Source: a virus
Reading direction: 5' to 3' (one strand)
DNA: 57,938 bases
Virus record (IMG/VR): IMGVR_UViG_3300037189_011821
Location: 1 to 57,938 of that record
Shown: positions 25,101-35,489 of the stretch, in pieces
How positions within the stretch are numbered: the stretch's first letter is position 1
Layout of the letters: every line of letters starts with the position of its first letter
Notes under the pieces: generated by a model
What the model saw: the letters and a program-made list of their open reading frames with translations, nothing else
Told to the model about the DNA's origin: nothing
Database searches by the model: none
Program-made: the position numbers and the translations under genes

Positions 25101-26135
25101 ATGTCCAGTTGGTCCTTGAGGTCCAGTTGGACCTGTTGAACCCTGAATACCTTGAGAACCTGTTAATCCCGTTGGACCCGTGGCACCCTGACGACCTTGT
25201 GCACCTTGTGCACCTTGACGACCTTGAAAACCTTGTGCACCTTGGACACCTTGAGGGCCTTGAGGTCCAACAATTCTACCAACATCATCCCAATCAGCTC
25301 CATTATAAATCCACAAATCACCCGTATCTGATGCAATTACACCGTCACCCATTGAAGGTGGATACCACATATAAATGCTATCGTCATTCGTTAATGTTGT
25401 GTTTGGTGACGAAGTTGTAACGGACGGTACTGATCCAACAATTGTAATAGAAGTTCCGGAAGAACCTTGAATACCCTGAGAACCAGTTGCACCTTGAATA
25501 CCTTGATATCCCTGAGCACCATCAAGACCATTAGCTCCAGATAAACCTTGGAATCCTTGCTCACCAATTCCACCCTGAACACCTTGATATCCCTGAAGTC
25601 CTTGTGGTCCAGTTTGTCCCTGAGGTCCAGTAGGACCGACAGGACCTGTTGGCCCAGTTTGCCCTTGAGGTCCTGTTGCACCCTGAATACCTTGAGGTCC
25701 CTGGGGTCCAGTTGATCCAATTTGCCCCTGAGGTCCAGAACCTCCCTGAACACCTTGAGGTCCAGTTAATCCATTTTGCCCTTGAGGTCCAGAACCTCCC
25801 TGAACACCTTGAGGTCCTTGAGGTCCATTTGGTCCAGTTTGTCCTTGAGGTCCTGTTGCACCCGCAATACCTTGAGGTCCTGTTGGTCCTGTAGGTCCAG
25901 GTGCTCCCTGAACACCTTGAGGTCCTTGAGGTCCTGTTGGTCCCAAATCTCCTTGATATCCCTGAGGACCTTGAGAACCTTGAGCACCATTACTAGTCCA
26001 ATATCTTGTTCCGTCAGTATCTGATGCTAATATTTTTCCATTTGTATCGGGAAGTCCAAGATATCTCTCCGTTTGATCTAGAGAGATAAACTGACCATCA
26101 GCACCTACAACCTGTCCGCTATTTAACGTTGCCAT
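22128..26135 (-). CDS. Collagen-like fibre with S74 chaperone, 1335 aa
   Basis: Residues 1-50 are a non-collagenous N-terminus ([13 protein letters not shown]-like; the sequence reads [17 protein letters not shown]). Four Gly-X-Y tracts follow (about 50-226, 290-505, 569-841 and 905-1190), rich in GPT, GPQ and GVQ. They are interrupted by three nearly identical 64-residue modules at 227-290, 506-569 and 842-905 (each containing [17 protein letters not shown] and LWIYNG). Residues 1248-1335 are an S74 chaperone ([43 protein letters not shown]). It would be a long trimeric shaft with globular nodules. It ends the second copy of the fibre cassette. The gene is immediately downstream (3 nt) of the 112-aa gene. 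Confidence 0.85.
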   Translation of the reverse strand: MATLNSGQVVGADGQFISLDQTERYLGLPDTNGKILASDTDGTRYWTSNGAQGSQGPQGYQGDLGPTGPQGPQGVQGAPGPTGPTGPQGIAGATGPQGQTGPNGPQGPQGVQGGSGPQGQNGLTGPQGVQGGSGPQGQIGSTGPQGPQGIQGATGPQGQTGPTGPVGPTGPQGQTGPQGLQGYQGVQGGIGEQGFQGLSGANGLDGAQGYQGIQGATGSQGIQGSSGTSITIVGSVPSVTTSSPNTTLTNDDSIYMWYPPSMGDGVIASDTGDLWIYNGADWDDVGRIVGPQGPQGVQGAQGFQGRQGAQGAQGRQGATGPTGLTGSQGIQGSTGPTGPQGPTGHQGPQGVQGSIGLQGLQGPQGVQGATGSQGIQGSLGSIGPQGYQGVQGEMGYVGPTGPTGPTGPQGVEGPTGPVGPTGPTGATGTQGVQGTVGPTGPQGLQGRQGATGSTGGSGPTGPTGPQGVQGATGSTGSTGPTGPTGPQGPQGRQGATGSQGIQGASGTSITIVGSVPSVTTSSPNTTLTANDTGFPWYPPSTGDGVIAINTGNLWIYNGSDWDDVGTIVGPQGYQGVQGAQGFQGVQGATGSQGVQGTAGPTGSTGPQGPQGVQGATGSTGPTGTTGPTGPTGPQGVQGSTGATGATGLQGPQGPQGVQGATGPTGPTGPTGTSGTSGSTGPTGPQGVQGSIGTTGPTGPTGPTGPQGPQGVQGATGSTGATGATGATGPQGVQGSVGPTGPTGPTGPTGTQGIQGGSGPTGPTGPQGVQGATGSTGSTGPTGSQGVQGSTGAVGPQGVQGAQGRQGAQGATGSQGVQGATGLTGPQGFQGSTGSQGIQGASGTSVTIVGSVPSVTTSAPNTTLTANDTGFPWYPPSTGDGVIALDTGSLWIYNGSDWDNVGTIVGPQGYQGRQGAQGFQGVQGATGSQGVQGATGTQGVQGTVGTTGPQGVQGAQGRQGAIGPQGVQGASGTNGGTGPQGVQGSVGPTGPTGPQGVQGAQGLQGVQGSSGSAGGTGPTGPTGPQGVQGATGPTGPTGPTGPTGAQGVQGSVGPTGPTGPTGPTGPQGVQGAVGSTGGTGPTGTAGPTGPTGPQGVQGAQGRQGAQGVQGASGTTGSQGVQGSAGPTGPQGVQGSIGTTGPTGLTGPQGVSGGTGPQGVQGSVGPTGPQGVQGAPGPQGVQGAQGVQGSGGPSNVISTSDNSGAQAAHYPIFVPGVGNQSPLIRSTATAFSFVPATGALTVGGDINSGSDINLKKNIEQIQNALHTIGSIRGVKFEWKRTGIPSIGVIAQEVEQFLPELVKGSESKTVNYSGLIAVLIEAVKELRMRVEILESNSK
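22129..22135 (-). promoter_or_regulatory. Late-type promoter element (CTAAATA)
   Basis: Minus-strand CTAAATA overlapping the end of the collagen gene, 19 nt before the 455-aa start with its AGGAG site. The leader would be short. Confidence 0.35.
23421..25457 (-). repeat. Three 192-bp in-frame modules inside the collagen-like gene
   Basis: Copies at 25266-25457, 24429-24620 and 23421-23612, each exactly 64 codons, start Gly-Thr-Ser and end Val-Gly. They encode the same globular insert with small changes ([13 protein letters not shown] in copy 1; [12 protein letters not shown] in copies 2 and 3). Copies 2 and 3 are closer to each other than to copy 1. Confidence 0.9.
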
Positions 26136-26138
26136 TTC

Positions 26139-26477
26139 TTACTTCGCAGATTCTAAAATACTTAATGTAAATCTCATCGTATTATTTGCCGCACCTTGTA
26201 TTTCAATTCTATCTCCTACTTCCAAAACTAGACTTCCGCTAATAGGGTTCAACACATCAGTAGTTGGAATTTTTGCATTTTTAATCAATTCATAAGAAAC
26301 ACCACTTCGGTTATGATAAACAGTAACCGTAGCAATTCCAGAAGAAATATTTGCTACTGCAGAAAACAGATGAATGGAAGAAACTCCATTAGGAACAGTA
26401 TACGCAGTTGTAATACCAGTCGTAACTGCTAAACCAACAACCGATTTATATGTGTTAAGTGCTAGTGCTCCAGCCAT
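26139..26477 (-). CDS. Small virion protein, paralogue of 1279-1608, 112 aa
   Basis: The sequence starts MAGALALNTYKSVVGLAV and ends FTLSILESAK. Compared with the 109-aa protein it keeps the ALALN start, the VANI motif, LVLEVGDRIEI and the SILE end. Spacing is also conserved: 4 nt from the upstream beta-helix gene and 3 nt to the collagen-like gene. A fibre connector is the best guess from context; no characterised homologue is recognised. Confidence 0.75.
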   Translation of the reverse strand: MAGALALNTYKSVVGLAVTTGITTAYTVPNGVSSIHLFSAVANISSGIATVTVYHNRSGVSYELIKNAKIPTTDVLNPISGSLVLEVGDRIEIQGAANNTMRFTLSILESAK

Positions 26478-26481
26478 TTTT

Positions 26482-29400
26482 TTATTTTGCTCCTAATGCG
26501 ATAATAAACGGTGTTACAGTATTTAGAAGACTACGCTCGAATGATCTTCCGCGAATCGTTCCAGTTGCTTGATCGATAATCAATTCATCACCAATTGCAA
26601 AGTTTCCATCTTGATCTGTACTCGTATAAACAACTTCACCTCCAGAATTTTTAACTACTTCATTTGCCTGAATAGTAATTCCACCTTTTGATGGTCTTGC
26701 AATTTCAATTGTGTTTCCTGCACCGATATACTCAAAAGAGTGTGATGATACAATTTGCAAACTTTGTCTGAACAAGAAGGCAGTACTTCCAATTCCAACA
26801 TCATTATTTAATGGATTTGCAAGAGTTATTGTAGAAACTCCGGCAACAGGAAGGGTTGCAGAACGAACTTGATAATATATTGGGGATTTTACTACAGTTC
26901 CAGTAGCAGTAGATCCACCAATTTCTGTTGGAGAACTGAATGTTACTGTAACATTATCTTCTAAAGTGTAGTTTCTACCACTACTTATTATGTTAACTGC
27001 TGTAACTTTACCAGCAGTAATTTCTGCAAATGCTTCTGCACTAATTCCAGAAGGACCTGAAGGAACAGGATTTTCAACACCGACATTTGTGTCTGTCAAA
27101 AATACGACTCTAGGTGCTTCAGTATATCCCGATCCGCCATCAGTAATAGTCACACTATCAACTCGATAATATAAATCATTAAAATATAAAGCTTGTCCAG
27201 AATAAGGTCTTTGATTGCCTATTCCACTAATAGCAATATTAAAGTCTCCCTCAGAAGCATCTGCTGCAATATGTCCCGTATAATGATAGGTTGATTTTGT
27301 GCTTGGAGTACTCAAACCATTAGAAACTAAACCATAAGTACCGAATGAAGAGTTTGAGTTGGTTACATCACACTGACCACCACTACCAGTTACGATAGCT
27401 TGATCTGTACAAATCGTAAATATTGAAACCAACTGGGCATATGCTCCATTAGTAATTTCTACACCAATACCACCTTGGTTATACTGGGTATAAGAATCAA
27501 CACTCATCATACCAGTGATTCCCATATCATCCTTATCACCAGGTTCAGCGTGGAAACCATCAACTTTCATTCCAATACTGTTTGGAATGAAGTTTGTGCA
27601 GTTACGAACATAAGGACCTTTTGTTACAAGTCCAACTCCCTGGGAAGGAATATAATTTGGATCAGTAGTTCCAATTCCAGCATTTCCAGGATACCTTAAG
27701 TTGAAAAGTGTTCCTACTACACTAGGTCCTTGATCAATAATAGTAGTAACAACACCAACACAAGAGTAAATTGCAGAAACTACATTTGCACAACCATTTA
27801 CTGCTTCATTAGATGCTGTTGTTGGATCAGGTTGCATCGACAAATCTTTTACTTGGGTAAAAGTGCTCTGATAATTTTCACACTTTTGGATTGTTCCACC
27901 CGAAACATAAGTATGTGGAAGTGTAGACTGTCCAACAATAACTTCAAAACTGTTTGCATTTATCACTCTATCAACTGGAAAAACATATCCTAAGTTTCCA
28001 GAAGGATAAGTTACAATTCCTGGACCTGAAGGACATGTAAATCCTAAACCAACAATTTTTACTGGCTCATGATCACCAAGTCCGTGATTTGTTGCGGTAA
28101 TAGTTACAATTCCAGTTATATTATTATAAAGAGCAGAAACAACTGTTGTTGCGATACCTACAGTTTTTCCACCCCAAGTAGAGTTATTGATAATAGATCT
28201 GGTTATTCCAGCAGCATATTTAATTGTATCTATTGTTTCTGTTTTTACACCAACAATATGCTGAAGAAGATTGTCATCATAATAAGAAAGACCAGCTCCT
28301 ACACATTTAGAGTTTCCACCTCTTGTTATGTCGTGACAAACTGCTCTAAAAATATCTTTAATGTCATCTTTACAAGATGTATAATCTCCCCCAGTCATAG
28401 TAAATGCAGGAGATCTGTAGTCAGTGCTTGTCAGATATCCGACTGCTTCCGCTGCAATAAAATCTAAGTTATAACGAATCATTCTTGCAGCATCAAAGAA
28501 ACGATCGCTTGCAACACCAACAAGAGGTTTAAAGGCAACAACTGCGGCTCCAGAAGTTGCAGTTTGTCCTTGGAAAGATAAATCGGTAATATGGTTTCCA
28601 TTAGAAACCCAGAACAAATCCGAACCTGGATTTTGTGGGGTTATAATGCAGTTTCTTAACTCTGCACCCTCAACAGAAACATCTGCAGCGAGAGTGATTG
28701 GATTATCTTCAATATAAGTTCCTGGAGAAACTTTTATCGTATCTCCTGCTAAAGCAATTGCTGCAGCTGCTTTAAGAGTTTGTTTTGGAAATTCTAATGT
28801 TAATCCATCATTAGAGTTGTTTCCATTTTTTGCAATATATATTGTTTTTCCTGGTGGATTTGCCGTCTTATTAATTGTAACATCAACCGCACTTGCAGAG
28901 GCACTCGTTACAGTAACTCCTGTGCCAGTAAAATTAACTAAAGTTGTTGCTGCTGGAGCATTAACTAAAACATCATTATAACTTACTGATATTCCGATTC
29001 CAACATCTGCCAGAGGAACTACATCATTCGCAAGTATTTCTACAATCTCTCCACCAAAACAAGCAGTATATAATACAACCGTAGTTCCATCAATAGCTTC
29101 AAATTCATTAGGAGCTAAACGAACACCGTTTATATAAACTTCTACGGTGTTTAATTGATAATTAAGATTAAAAGTAGTTTGCCCAGCAAAAGCTTCAGTA
29201 AATATAGAGTTCTTGGTAAGAGAAGACCAAGTAACACCAGCTCCAGTAGAGGTAAGATAAAAACGTGTTCTTCCAGTAGTACCACCAGCACTAACAGATC
29301 CATCAAGAACTAAATTCTTAACAGTAGAAATTCCACTTACATATAAAGAAGTAGCACCAATACCACCATTTACGTGAAGAGTGTAAATCGGAACTGTGGT

Positions 29401-29496
29401 TCCAATACCAACCTTATTAATATCTGCATCAGCAACTATTAAATTTCTATCAACCTCTAATCCGTGCTTTACAACGAAATTCTTATTGATTGACAT
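26482..29496 (-). CDS. Beta-helix virion fibre protein, 1004 aa
   Basis: The N-terminal 200 residues are a fibre-type region (VDRNLIVADADINKVGIGTT; FNLNYQLNTVEVYINGVRLA). Residues 212-290 (TIYIAKNGNNSNDGLTLEFP, then GDTIKVSPGTYIEDNPI) begin a parallel beta-helix corresponding to residues 60-150 of the 622-aa protein at 1613-3481. The C-terminus FIIALGAK matches FILALGGD there, and blocks such as DVTNSNSSFG and STDQDGNFAIGD are shared. Compared with that paralogue it carries an inserted stretch (about 350-640) with IVTITATNHGLGDHEPVKI-type modules. No S74 domain and no obvious catalytic site. Confidence 0.8.
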   Translation of the reverse strand: MSINKNFVVKHGLEVDRNLIVADADINKVGIGTTVPIYTLHVNGGIGATSLYVSGISTVKNLVLDGSVSAGGTTGRTRFYLTSTGAGVTWSSLTKNSIFTEAFAGQTTFNLNYQLNTVEVYINGVRLAPNEFEAIDGTTVVLYTACFGGEIVEILANDVVPLADVGIGISVSYNDVLVNAPAATTLVNFTGTGVTVTSASASAVDVTINKTANPPGKTIYIAKNGNNSNDGLTLEFPKQTLKAAAAIALAGDTIKVSPGTYIEDNPITLAADVSVEGAELRNCIITPQNPGSDLFWVSNGNHITDLSFQGQTATSGAAVVAFKPLVGVASDRFFDAARMIRYNLDFIAAEAVGYLTSTDYRSPAFTMTGGDYTSCKDDIKDIFRAVCHDITRGGNSKCVGAGLSYYDDNLLQHIVGVKTETIDTIKYAAGITRSIINNSTWGGKTVGIATTVVSALYNNITGIVTITATNHGLGDHEPVKIVGLGFTCPSGPGIVTYPSGNLGYVFPVDRVINANSFEVIVGQSTLPHTYVSGGTIQKCENYQSTFTQVKDLSMQPDPTTASNEAVNGCANVVSAIYSCVGVVTTIIDQGPSVVGTLFNLRYPGNAGIGTTDPNYIPSQGVGLVTKGPYVRNCTNFIPNSIGMKVDGFHAEPGDKDDMGITGMMSVDSYTQYNQGGIGVEITNGAYAQLVSIFTICTDQAIVTGSGGQCDVTNSNSSFGTYGLVSNGLSTPSTKSTYHYTGHIAADASEGDFNIAISGIGNQRPYSGQALYFNDLYYRVDSVTITDGGSGYTEAPRVVFLTDTNVGVENPVPSGPSGISAEAFAEITAGKVTAVNIISSGRNYTLEDNVTVTFSSPTEIGGSTATGTVVKSPIYYQVRSATLPVAGVSTITLANPLNNDVGIGSTAFLFRQSLQIVSSHSFEYIGAGNTIEIARPSKGGITIQANEVVKNSGGEVVYTSTDQDGNFAIGDELIIDQATGTIRGRSFERSLLNTVTPFIIALGAK

Positions 29497-29529
29497 TGGG
29501 TTTCACTCTCCACCCTTCCCTATTATTAT

Positions 29530-32500
29530 CTATTTATCAATCTGACTTTTTAAAATATCAATTTGTTCCTGTTGCTCTTTAATTGCCTCAATTAATAGAC
29601 CAATAAGTCCATTGTAATTGACAACTTTAGTTTCATCACCAGTAACAAGTTCGGGTAATACCTTTTCAATATCCTGAGCAATGACACCAGCAGAAGGTCT
29701 ATTGTTTTCCTTCCATTCAAATTTAACTCCACGAATTTGAGTTACTTTATCTAAAGCATTATCAATCTGGTGAATATTAGTCTTGAGGGTTATGTCAGAG
29801 GAAGATGCAAAGTCAGTTGCGGTTACAATTCCAGTAAAGTTTCCATTAGTAGCTGAGATTGCAGAAGCACTTACGGTTCCACTAAAAGTACCTGTTGTTC
29901 CAGATACTGTTCCAAAAGTTCCTGTTGTTGCAGAAACATCACCAGTAACAGTAATACCAACGGAAGATGTTGCAAGTTTTGAAGAGTTATTGTGGAATAA
30001 TGTTACTGCTCCTCCCTTGGTTAGAGTAATTCCACTATCAAACTGACTATTAGCATTATTCAGTAATCTCAGATATACTGTATAGTTAGATACTCCATCA
30101 TTTGTGTAGAAATCAACGTACTTGTCACTTGCTCCATTAAAATTGAGTTCACCTGTTAGACTAATATTGGAGTTGACAGTTAATGCACCAGATGTTTGCA
30201 GTACGCCATTTGAACTATTATCAAGACGGTAGGTATAATCGGATGCATCAACATCAGCATTATGGAAATCAATATATCTACCAATATCCATTGCACCATC
30301 ATTCTCAACAGTTGGTATTATTCCCCAACGATTTGTAGAAGAACTTCCTACATTTGAACCATTTAAAATCTGAGAAACTGAAGGACCAACAAAGTTTAGC
30401 GTGGAAATTTGAGAAATAGAATTATATTGGGGAATAATACTAATATTCGTTCCAACAAAATTAATTAAAGTAGAAAATCCTACGCTTCCGCCAGTAGTAC
30501 CTACACCTACACCAGTCTGACTTTCGATTGATCCAAGTTTACCAAAAGGAACCCAACCACTATTATTGGTATAGGCCCATCCAAAATAGTCGCTACTAGA
30601 TGGGTTTGAATTGTACTGAACGTCTCCTGGATTTCCTGCAATCGTTGGTGAAGTTTCTCCGATTGTATATTTTCTGGAAACTTTTTCATTACCCTGCAAG
30701 AATAAAGAATTAACTTCAAATCCTTTTGCTGCAGTGGAAGTTACTTTCTCATTAAAAATTACTGGACCATTAAATTCGGAAGTTGCTTTTCCATCAGAAC
30801 CACCTTCAACACGAATAGAACGACTAAAGTTTCCTTCAACTGGGTTAACGACATTGATAGCAGGTTCGTTTCCAATATCTTCTCCAGTAATCGTCTGAAT
30901 CGGGGTATCAAAAATTTCTTCTTGACCAGTAACAGTACTCAGTTTCTTATTACCAGAGTATGAAATACCCTTATCATTCATTCCAGTATAGAAGTTGATT
31001 CCACCCTCTTTTCTGGTTGACTGGGAAAGAAGTTCTTCCTGAGCAGAAATTTGCCTATCTTGTTTATCTGGGAATGCAGTTGAATAATTACCTGGACCAA
31101 ATCCAACATATTCAAATGTATGTCCAGAAGCACGAATAATAGAATGTCTTCTAAACTCAATAGGAAGTACAGATATTCTTCTAACTACAGAGTTAATAGA
31201 ATGCTTTGCAGCTTTTGTTCCAAGAACTCCACGGAAAACAGAAATTGGAGTACCAGCAGAAATATTGTTTGGAACTACAGTCTTAACTCTTAAAATTTCT
31301 TCATCAATTTGCAGATAATCGCCAATATTAATGTCAAGAGTATTAATACGACGGAGAGTGATTTGATCCGTAGTTTCATTCTCAATACCAACAATAAGTG
31401 TTGTTGTAATTCCAGCATAAGATGCAATCATCCTACCAGAAATATTTTCAGTATCTCCTGAAATTACTCCATCATTAGAACTGAATCCTTGTCTATAAGC
31501 ATAAATGGTTCCTGATGTTGAAGGAATATTGGTAGAGATTCCAATATTGGCAATAAAAGTAGATAATCCAACATTTTTTGTAACAACAAAATCTCCATTA
31601 TAAAGATTTTGAGTGGCACCAGATAATCTAATTTTATTACCAACAGATAAACCGTGATTGGATGATGTAGTAACCGTAGCAAGTCCCGTTACATTATTAT
31701 AAACAAGACTGCTTACTCCTAGAGAGTTGCCAATCAAATAAACAAAGGCATTTTGAGAAGCAGTAATACCAATTCCAGACGTAGTATGATTAGAGACTGC
31801 TGTCGAAGAAGAGACCACAAAACTCTTAGAATTGCCAGTAGGAATACTGGTGATTCTATAAAGATTATTATATCCACCAAAGGAATCAGAAGAAACTCCA
31901 GAAACTCTTACAGTATCTCCTACATTATCGTATATTGAGGTAACTTGAACCGTTGCACGAATAAAACCAGTTGTGGTTGCGATACCAACAACATTAAGAA
32001 CATTTCCGACAGCATAAGAACTACCGCCATCCATAATCTTAACATCGGTAATATTACCAGAGGCATTAACCGAAACTTTTGCAGTAGCATTATAACCAGT
32101 AGTGGATCCAGCAATACCTACAAGTTTTGCATTATAGAAAGTTCCAGCAGAACCATAACCATAACCAACACCACCATAAGTAATGTTAACCTTAGTAACT
32201 CTGTTTAAACCGTGATCAATTGAAGTATAAACAGTATGACTTGAATTCGATGATGAAATAATATTAGTGACTCCTACACCAACATCAGTATCAGAAAGAA
32301 CTTTATTAATCGTCTCTTTAGTAATACTATTTCTTACATCACTTACAACGACTTCTCCAATCAGAGATGATGAAGCAAAAGATTTTGTTTCCTCTGGATC
32401 AGATACTGGATTATCGCGATTAACTTGAGGATAGAGTTCTTTAACTGGCTGAGAATATTTTTCGTCAATAAATGGAGCAACGGCAGGGGAATTTGAAGAA

Positions 32501-35403
32501 TTTAGTATTGTTAAGTAATAAACTCCATCCTGCTTTCCAGGAACATACTTTTGAGCTTCCTGATTCCTTTGAATATAATAAGTAGTATTATATCTCTTTC
32601 TCTTAAAATATGGTAATGAAGTGGTTCTTACGTTTATATCATTAGTAAATGTTCCAGGGTTATTGCCCAGAGCAAAAGAAAATTGTCTTGCACTTGTAAT
32701 ACCCGAAACTGTATAAGTTCCGTTAAAACCAGAATTTCCAACACCTGAAGTATTCAAGGTGCTAGTAATATTAGTAATCTCAACCTCAGAACCTATTTTC
32801 AAATTATGAGGAAGTTCTGTAACAATAGATGCTGATGATCCATTCCAGTTTGCATCAGCAATAAACCTAAAGTTTCTAAGTTCACTAATATCATTTAAAG
32901 TGCCAGAACTTCCAAAGTATTTTTGAATTTCTGTGTTTGATGCTCCGCTAGTAGTATTTGATTCCTGAAGAATAAATCCATCACTAGGTGGTCTTGCATA
33001 ACTACCACCTGTAGACGCAGGAAGCACATAACGAATTCTATAAATGCTATCATTAGCATTTCTATTATATTTTCTACGATTGATATAAGTTCTTGCTGTT
33101 GCCGAACCAAGAGAAGTTGTACCCAACCCAACAACTCTTGGATGAATGGTATTGTCTGTAGATGAAGTAGAAACCTTAATATACCACTGACCAGCAGAGG
33201 TATCATATTGAATAGGATGTCCAAGTTCTCCAGGTGCTTTATCAGATACTCTACTTACAATACTTAAACTACCACCACTATTATTGATAGAAACTGCTGC
33301 TAAATTTTTAGCATCATTTAGAGTTTTGGCAAGTTTAATATTTACGTTTGTGGAAAGACCACTAGTAATTGCATAGTAAACAGTATTTGGAGTCAAACCA
33401 TCTGGAAGTTGTCCAGTCGCACTTATAACACGAACAGATTCTCCATTTTCAAAAGTATGGGGTGCAGTCAATGTAATAACATTCGCAGTCCCACCTTGAC
33501 TGGAAGAACCGATGGAGTTAATTCCAATGGAACTCCTATTTACATTGAAAGATTTTTCAGAACTAGTTTGAGAATTGGTCATTACAATTCTAGAACTATA
33601 TTCTGTAGTTGCTCCACCAACAGAGATTAGAACTTTCAGAGCATCATTTTGTCTTGCACCTACTCTATATCCATCAAGAACGTGTTCAGGAGGAATATCT
33701 TGGTTCGTCTCTCCATAGAGATATAATCTCTCATTTGTTGTTCCAACTCCAACGGTGGAAGCAACATCTATTGCATTAAATTCAATTGATACTTCATCAT
33801 TTGGAAGTTCTTTTGGTGGAATAATATGTGTGATATATCCTTGGTCATCTTGAGAGAATGCATTCCTTCTAAATCCAGATGCAACAAGAGCCTTTGCTCC
33901 AAAGTTTGAGTTGGAGTTGGTAATTGATTGATCACCACCAGACTCTACACTAAAGTGTTCAGCATATCCAATAGCAAATATAGAAACGTTCTGAATAAAC
34001 GCATCATTAATACACTTTATGTGGAAGTTTTTATAAGATGGTTTAAATACTGCTCTTGAGTTTGTACTGATTGTTTCATTTCCAGAACTAGTATTATCTT
34101 CATAAGTACCAGTTCCTTCATTATAAAGAACGAAAGCATTATCATCTTTCTGAAGACCAATTCCAGTAAATTGGGCAACAACCATCGATTTAAATCCAGA
34201 TGCCTTGTCTCCATCAGCAAGAACACCACACATTCCATATACAGATCTCAACGAAATATTAAAGATATATGGAGATGCTGAAGTTACGGTATCAGATGCT
34301 AATGATAATGTAGATCCTATTGGAGATGGAAGAGCAACTAATGGGGCATTTTGAACTTTATAGGTAACTCTAGTATCACTTATTTTTTCTACTACTACAT
34401 AATTACCATTATATCCATCAGAAGATACACCATTAATACGAATTGGAGTATCAACTTCTAAACCAGCAACTGTTGACTCTATGTCTACAGTAATCGTTGT
34501 GGTTGGCGTAGAACCATTACCAGCACGAATACTTGAAATTCCTACAGAAAGGCCAGTAGAACCTACAATACGATACTCATCAATCTTTGGTTCAATATCA
34601 AGCGAAGCTGATGGATAATCTGGTTCAATTGTACGACCAGAAGCTGGTCCATATGCAAGACCAACTTTCTCATAATACATATCAAGATCGGTACGATCAT
34701 AATTTAACCCAGATGGATAAAATTCATCAGTAATACTGACATTATTTGTTCCATCAGCATATTCGAAACAAGTTAGTTTATGATGAGAAAAGTTGGGAAC
34801 AAATAAATTGCTTGTATAATCAATATAGCACTGACCATTTGGATCAGCATCAAACATAGAAAACTGCCAGAAATAGCAACCACCAGTTACGCGGAAAATT
34901 GCAGTTCTTTCAATACTATCGTTTGTTGGATTAGGAACATACTTAGGACGAATCTTGGTTTTACGAAGATCCAAACCAACAATCGAAGTTCCTCTTGGTA
35001 TTATAACGCCACCGTGTATACTATTCAACTTATAAAGAGCATTTTCTGGATCAGAAAGGTCAAAGTTGGTGCTAAGTTCAAATGGAGGAAAATCATTTGA
35101 AGTTTGACCGTTTCTCAATCTAAAATTATTTGCTCCGTCAGGAATCCAACCTGGACGGTTATCAACTATATGATCTCCAGGATAAACAAGAATAGTTGTT
35201 TTACCAAATCTATCGTTATTCAGTCCTCTTTGGTATGAAAATCTTGCTGCCTCTATTAGTGCCCTTTGAATAGTTTTAAAAGGTCTTGTTAAACTATTTC
35301 CTTGGTTTTCAATACTATCAGTAGCGTCAAGACTGTTGGGATCTACATAAAGAATTGTACCACGAACAGACTTCAGAAAATTTTCCAGGCGTGAAAGACC
35401 CAT
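29530..35403 (-). CDS. Giant virion fibre protein with S74 chaperone, 1957 aa
   Basis: The N-terminus GLSRLENFLKSVRGTILYVD then RPFKTIQRALIEAARFSYQR and TTILVYPGDHIVDNRPGW is a conserved cyanomyovirus opening that leads into a beta-helix. The middle has repeated SxxHGLxxGxxVxI strands (SNHGLSVGNKIRLSGA, LPHNLKIGSEVEITNI) like other fibre beta domains. Around residues 1500-1600 there is a KEGGINFYTGMNDKG region. Residues 1869-1957 form an S74 domain: SDITLKTNIHQI, GVIAQDIEKVLPELV, NYNGLIGLLIEAIKEQ, with predicted self-cleavage between Ser1869 and Asp1870. It is the longest gene in the window; a long side or tail fibre is likely. Confidence 0.85.
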   Translation of the reverse strand: MGLSRLENFLKSVRGTILYVDPNSLDATDSIENQGNSLTRPFKTIQRALIEAARFSYQRGLNNDRFGKTTILVYPGDHIVDNRPGWIPDGANNFRLRNGQTSNDFPPFELSTNFDLSDPENALYKLNSIHGGVIIPRGTSIVGLDLRKTKIRPKYVPNPTNDSIERTAIFRVTGGCYFWQFSMFDADPNGQCYIDYTSNLFVPNFSHHKLTCFEYADGTNNVSITDEFYPSGLNYDRTDLDMYYEKVGLAYGPASGRTIEPDYPSASLDIEPKIDEYRIVGSTGLSVGISSIRAGNGSTPTTTITVDIESTVAGLEVDTPIRINGVSSDGYNGNYVVVEKISDTRVTYKVQNAPLVALPSPIGSTLSLASDTVTSASPYIFNISLRSVYGMCGVLADGDKASGFKSMVVAQFTGIGLQKDDNAFVLYNEGTGTYEDNTSSGNETISTNSRAVFKPSYKNFHIKCINDAFIQNVSIFAIGYAEHFSVESGGDQSITNSNSNFGAKALVASGFRRNAFSQDDQGYITHIIPPKELPNDEVSIEFNAIDVASTVGVGTTNERLYLYGETNQDIPPEHVLDGYRVGARQNDALKVLISVGGATTEYSSRIVMTNSQTSSEKSFNVNRSSIGINSIGSSSQGGTANVITLTAPHTFENGESVRVISATGQLPDGLTPNTVYYAITSGLSTNVNIKLAKTLNDAKNLAAVSINNSGGSLSIVSRVSDKAPGELGHPIQYDTSAGQWYIKVSTSSTDNTIHPRVVGLGTTSLGSATARTYINRRKYNRNANDSIYRIRYVLPASTGGSYARPPSDGFILQESNTTSGASNTEIQKYFGSSGTLNDISELRNFRFIADANWNGSSASIVTELPHNLKIGSEVEITNITSTLNTSGVGNSGFNGTYTVSGITSARQFSFALGNNPGTFTNDINVRTTSLPYFKRKRYNTTYYIQRNQEAQKYVPGKQDGVYYLTILNSSNSPAVAPFIDEKYSQPVKELYPQVNRDNPVSDPEETKSFASSSLIGEVVVSDVRNSITKETINKVLSDTDVGVGVTNIISSSNSSHTVYTSIDHGLNRVTKVNITYGGVGYGYGSAGTFYNAKLVGIAGSTTGYNATAKVSVNASGNITDVKIMDGGSSYAVGNVLNVVGIATTTGFIRATVQVTSIYDNVGDTVRVSGVSSDSFGGYNNLYRITSIPTGNSKSFVVSSSTAVSNHTTSGIGITASQNAFVYLIGNSLGVSSLVYNNVTGLATVTTSSNHGLSVGNKIRLSGATQNLYNGDFVVTKNVGLSTFIANIGISTNIPSTSGTIYAYRQGFSSNDGVISGDTENISGRMIASYAGITTTLIVGIENETTDQITLRRINTLDINIGDYLQIDEEILRVKTVVPNNISAGTPISVFRGVLGTKAAKHSINSVVRRISVLPIEFRRHSIIRASGHTFEYVGFGPGNYSTAFPDKQDRQISAQEELLSQSTRKEGGINFYTGMNDKGISYSGNKKLSTVTGQEEIFDTPIQTITGEDIGNEPAINVVNPVEGNFSRSIRVEGGSDGKATSEFNGPVIFNEKVTSTAAKGFEVNSLFLQGNEKVSRKYTIGETSPTIAGNPGDVQYNSNPSSSDYFGWAYTNNSGWVPFGKLGSIESQTGVGVGTTGGSVGFSTLINFVGTNISIIPQYNSISQISTLNFVGPSVSQILNGSNVGSSSTNRWGIIPTVENDGAMDIGRYIDFHNADVDASDYTYRLDNSSNGVLQTSGALTVNSNISLTGELNFNGASDKYVDFYTNDGVSNYTVYLRLLNNANSQFDSGITLTKGGAVTLFHNNSSKLATSSVGITVTGDVSATTGTFGTVSGTTGTFSGTVSASAISATNGNFTGIVTATDFASSSDITLKTNIHQIDNALDKVTQIRGVKFEWKENNRPSAGVIAQDIEKVLPELVTGDETKVVNYNGLIGLLIEAIKEQQEQIDILKSQIDK
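29531..29538 (-). promoter_or_regulatory. Late-type promoter (GATAAATA)
   Basis: Minus-strand GATAAATA overlapping the last codons of the 1957-aa gene, 35 nt upstream of the ATG of the 1004-aa gene. One mismatch to the T4 late consensus. Confidence 0.5.
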
Positions 35404-35434
35404 CTTATTAATACTTATAGTTTCCGTTATAAGT

Positions 35435-35442
35435 TATTTATT
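35435..35442 (-). promoter_or_regulatory. Late-type promoter (AATAAATA)
   Basis: Minus-strand AATAAATA 31 nt before the 1957-aa start and just after a terminator. The 16-nt context at 35426-35441 is identical to that of the late-type element at 10469-10484. Confidence 0.55.
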
Positions 35443-35451
35443 AAACAACAA

Positions 35452-35469
35452 AACCACCCGAAGGTGGTT
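35452..35469 (-). terminator. Strong UUCG-loop intrinsic terminator
   Basis: On the minus strand AACCACC-TTCG-GGTGGTT (7-bp stem) is followed by TTGTTGTTTAA. It lies 20 nt after the stop of the Mom-like gene and closes the tRNA island. Confidence 0.9.
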
Positions 35470-35489
35470 CTGAAGTCACACGTTTTGGG

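Noticed and set aside
22562-25894. Long plus-strand open frames (for example 22562-22915 and 24801-25139) rich in Leu, Glu, Ser and Thr
   Set aside because: They are antisense or out-of-frame readings of the collagen-like repeat, which produces stop-free frames because of its 9-nt periodicity. No start signals or recognisable protein content.
22562-26000. Regular short repeats that could suggest a CRISPR array
   Set aside because: The unit is a degenerate 9-nt Gly-X-Y coding repeat with no unique spacers of constant length.
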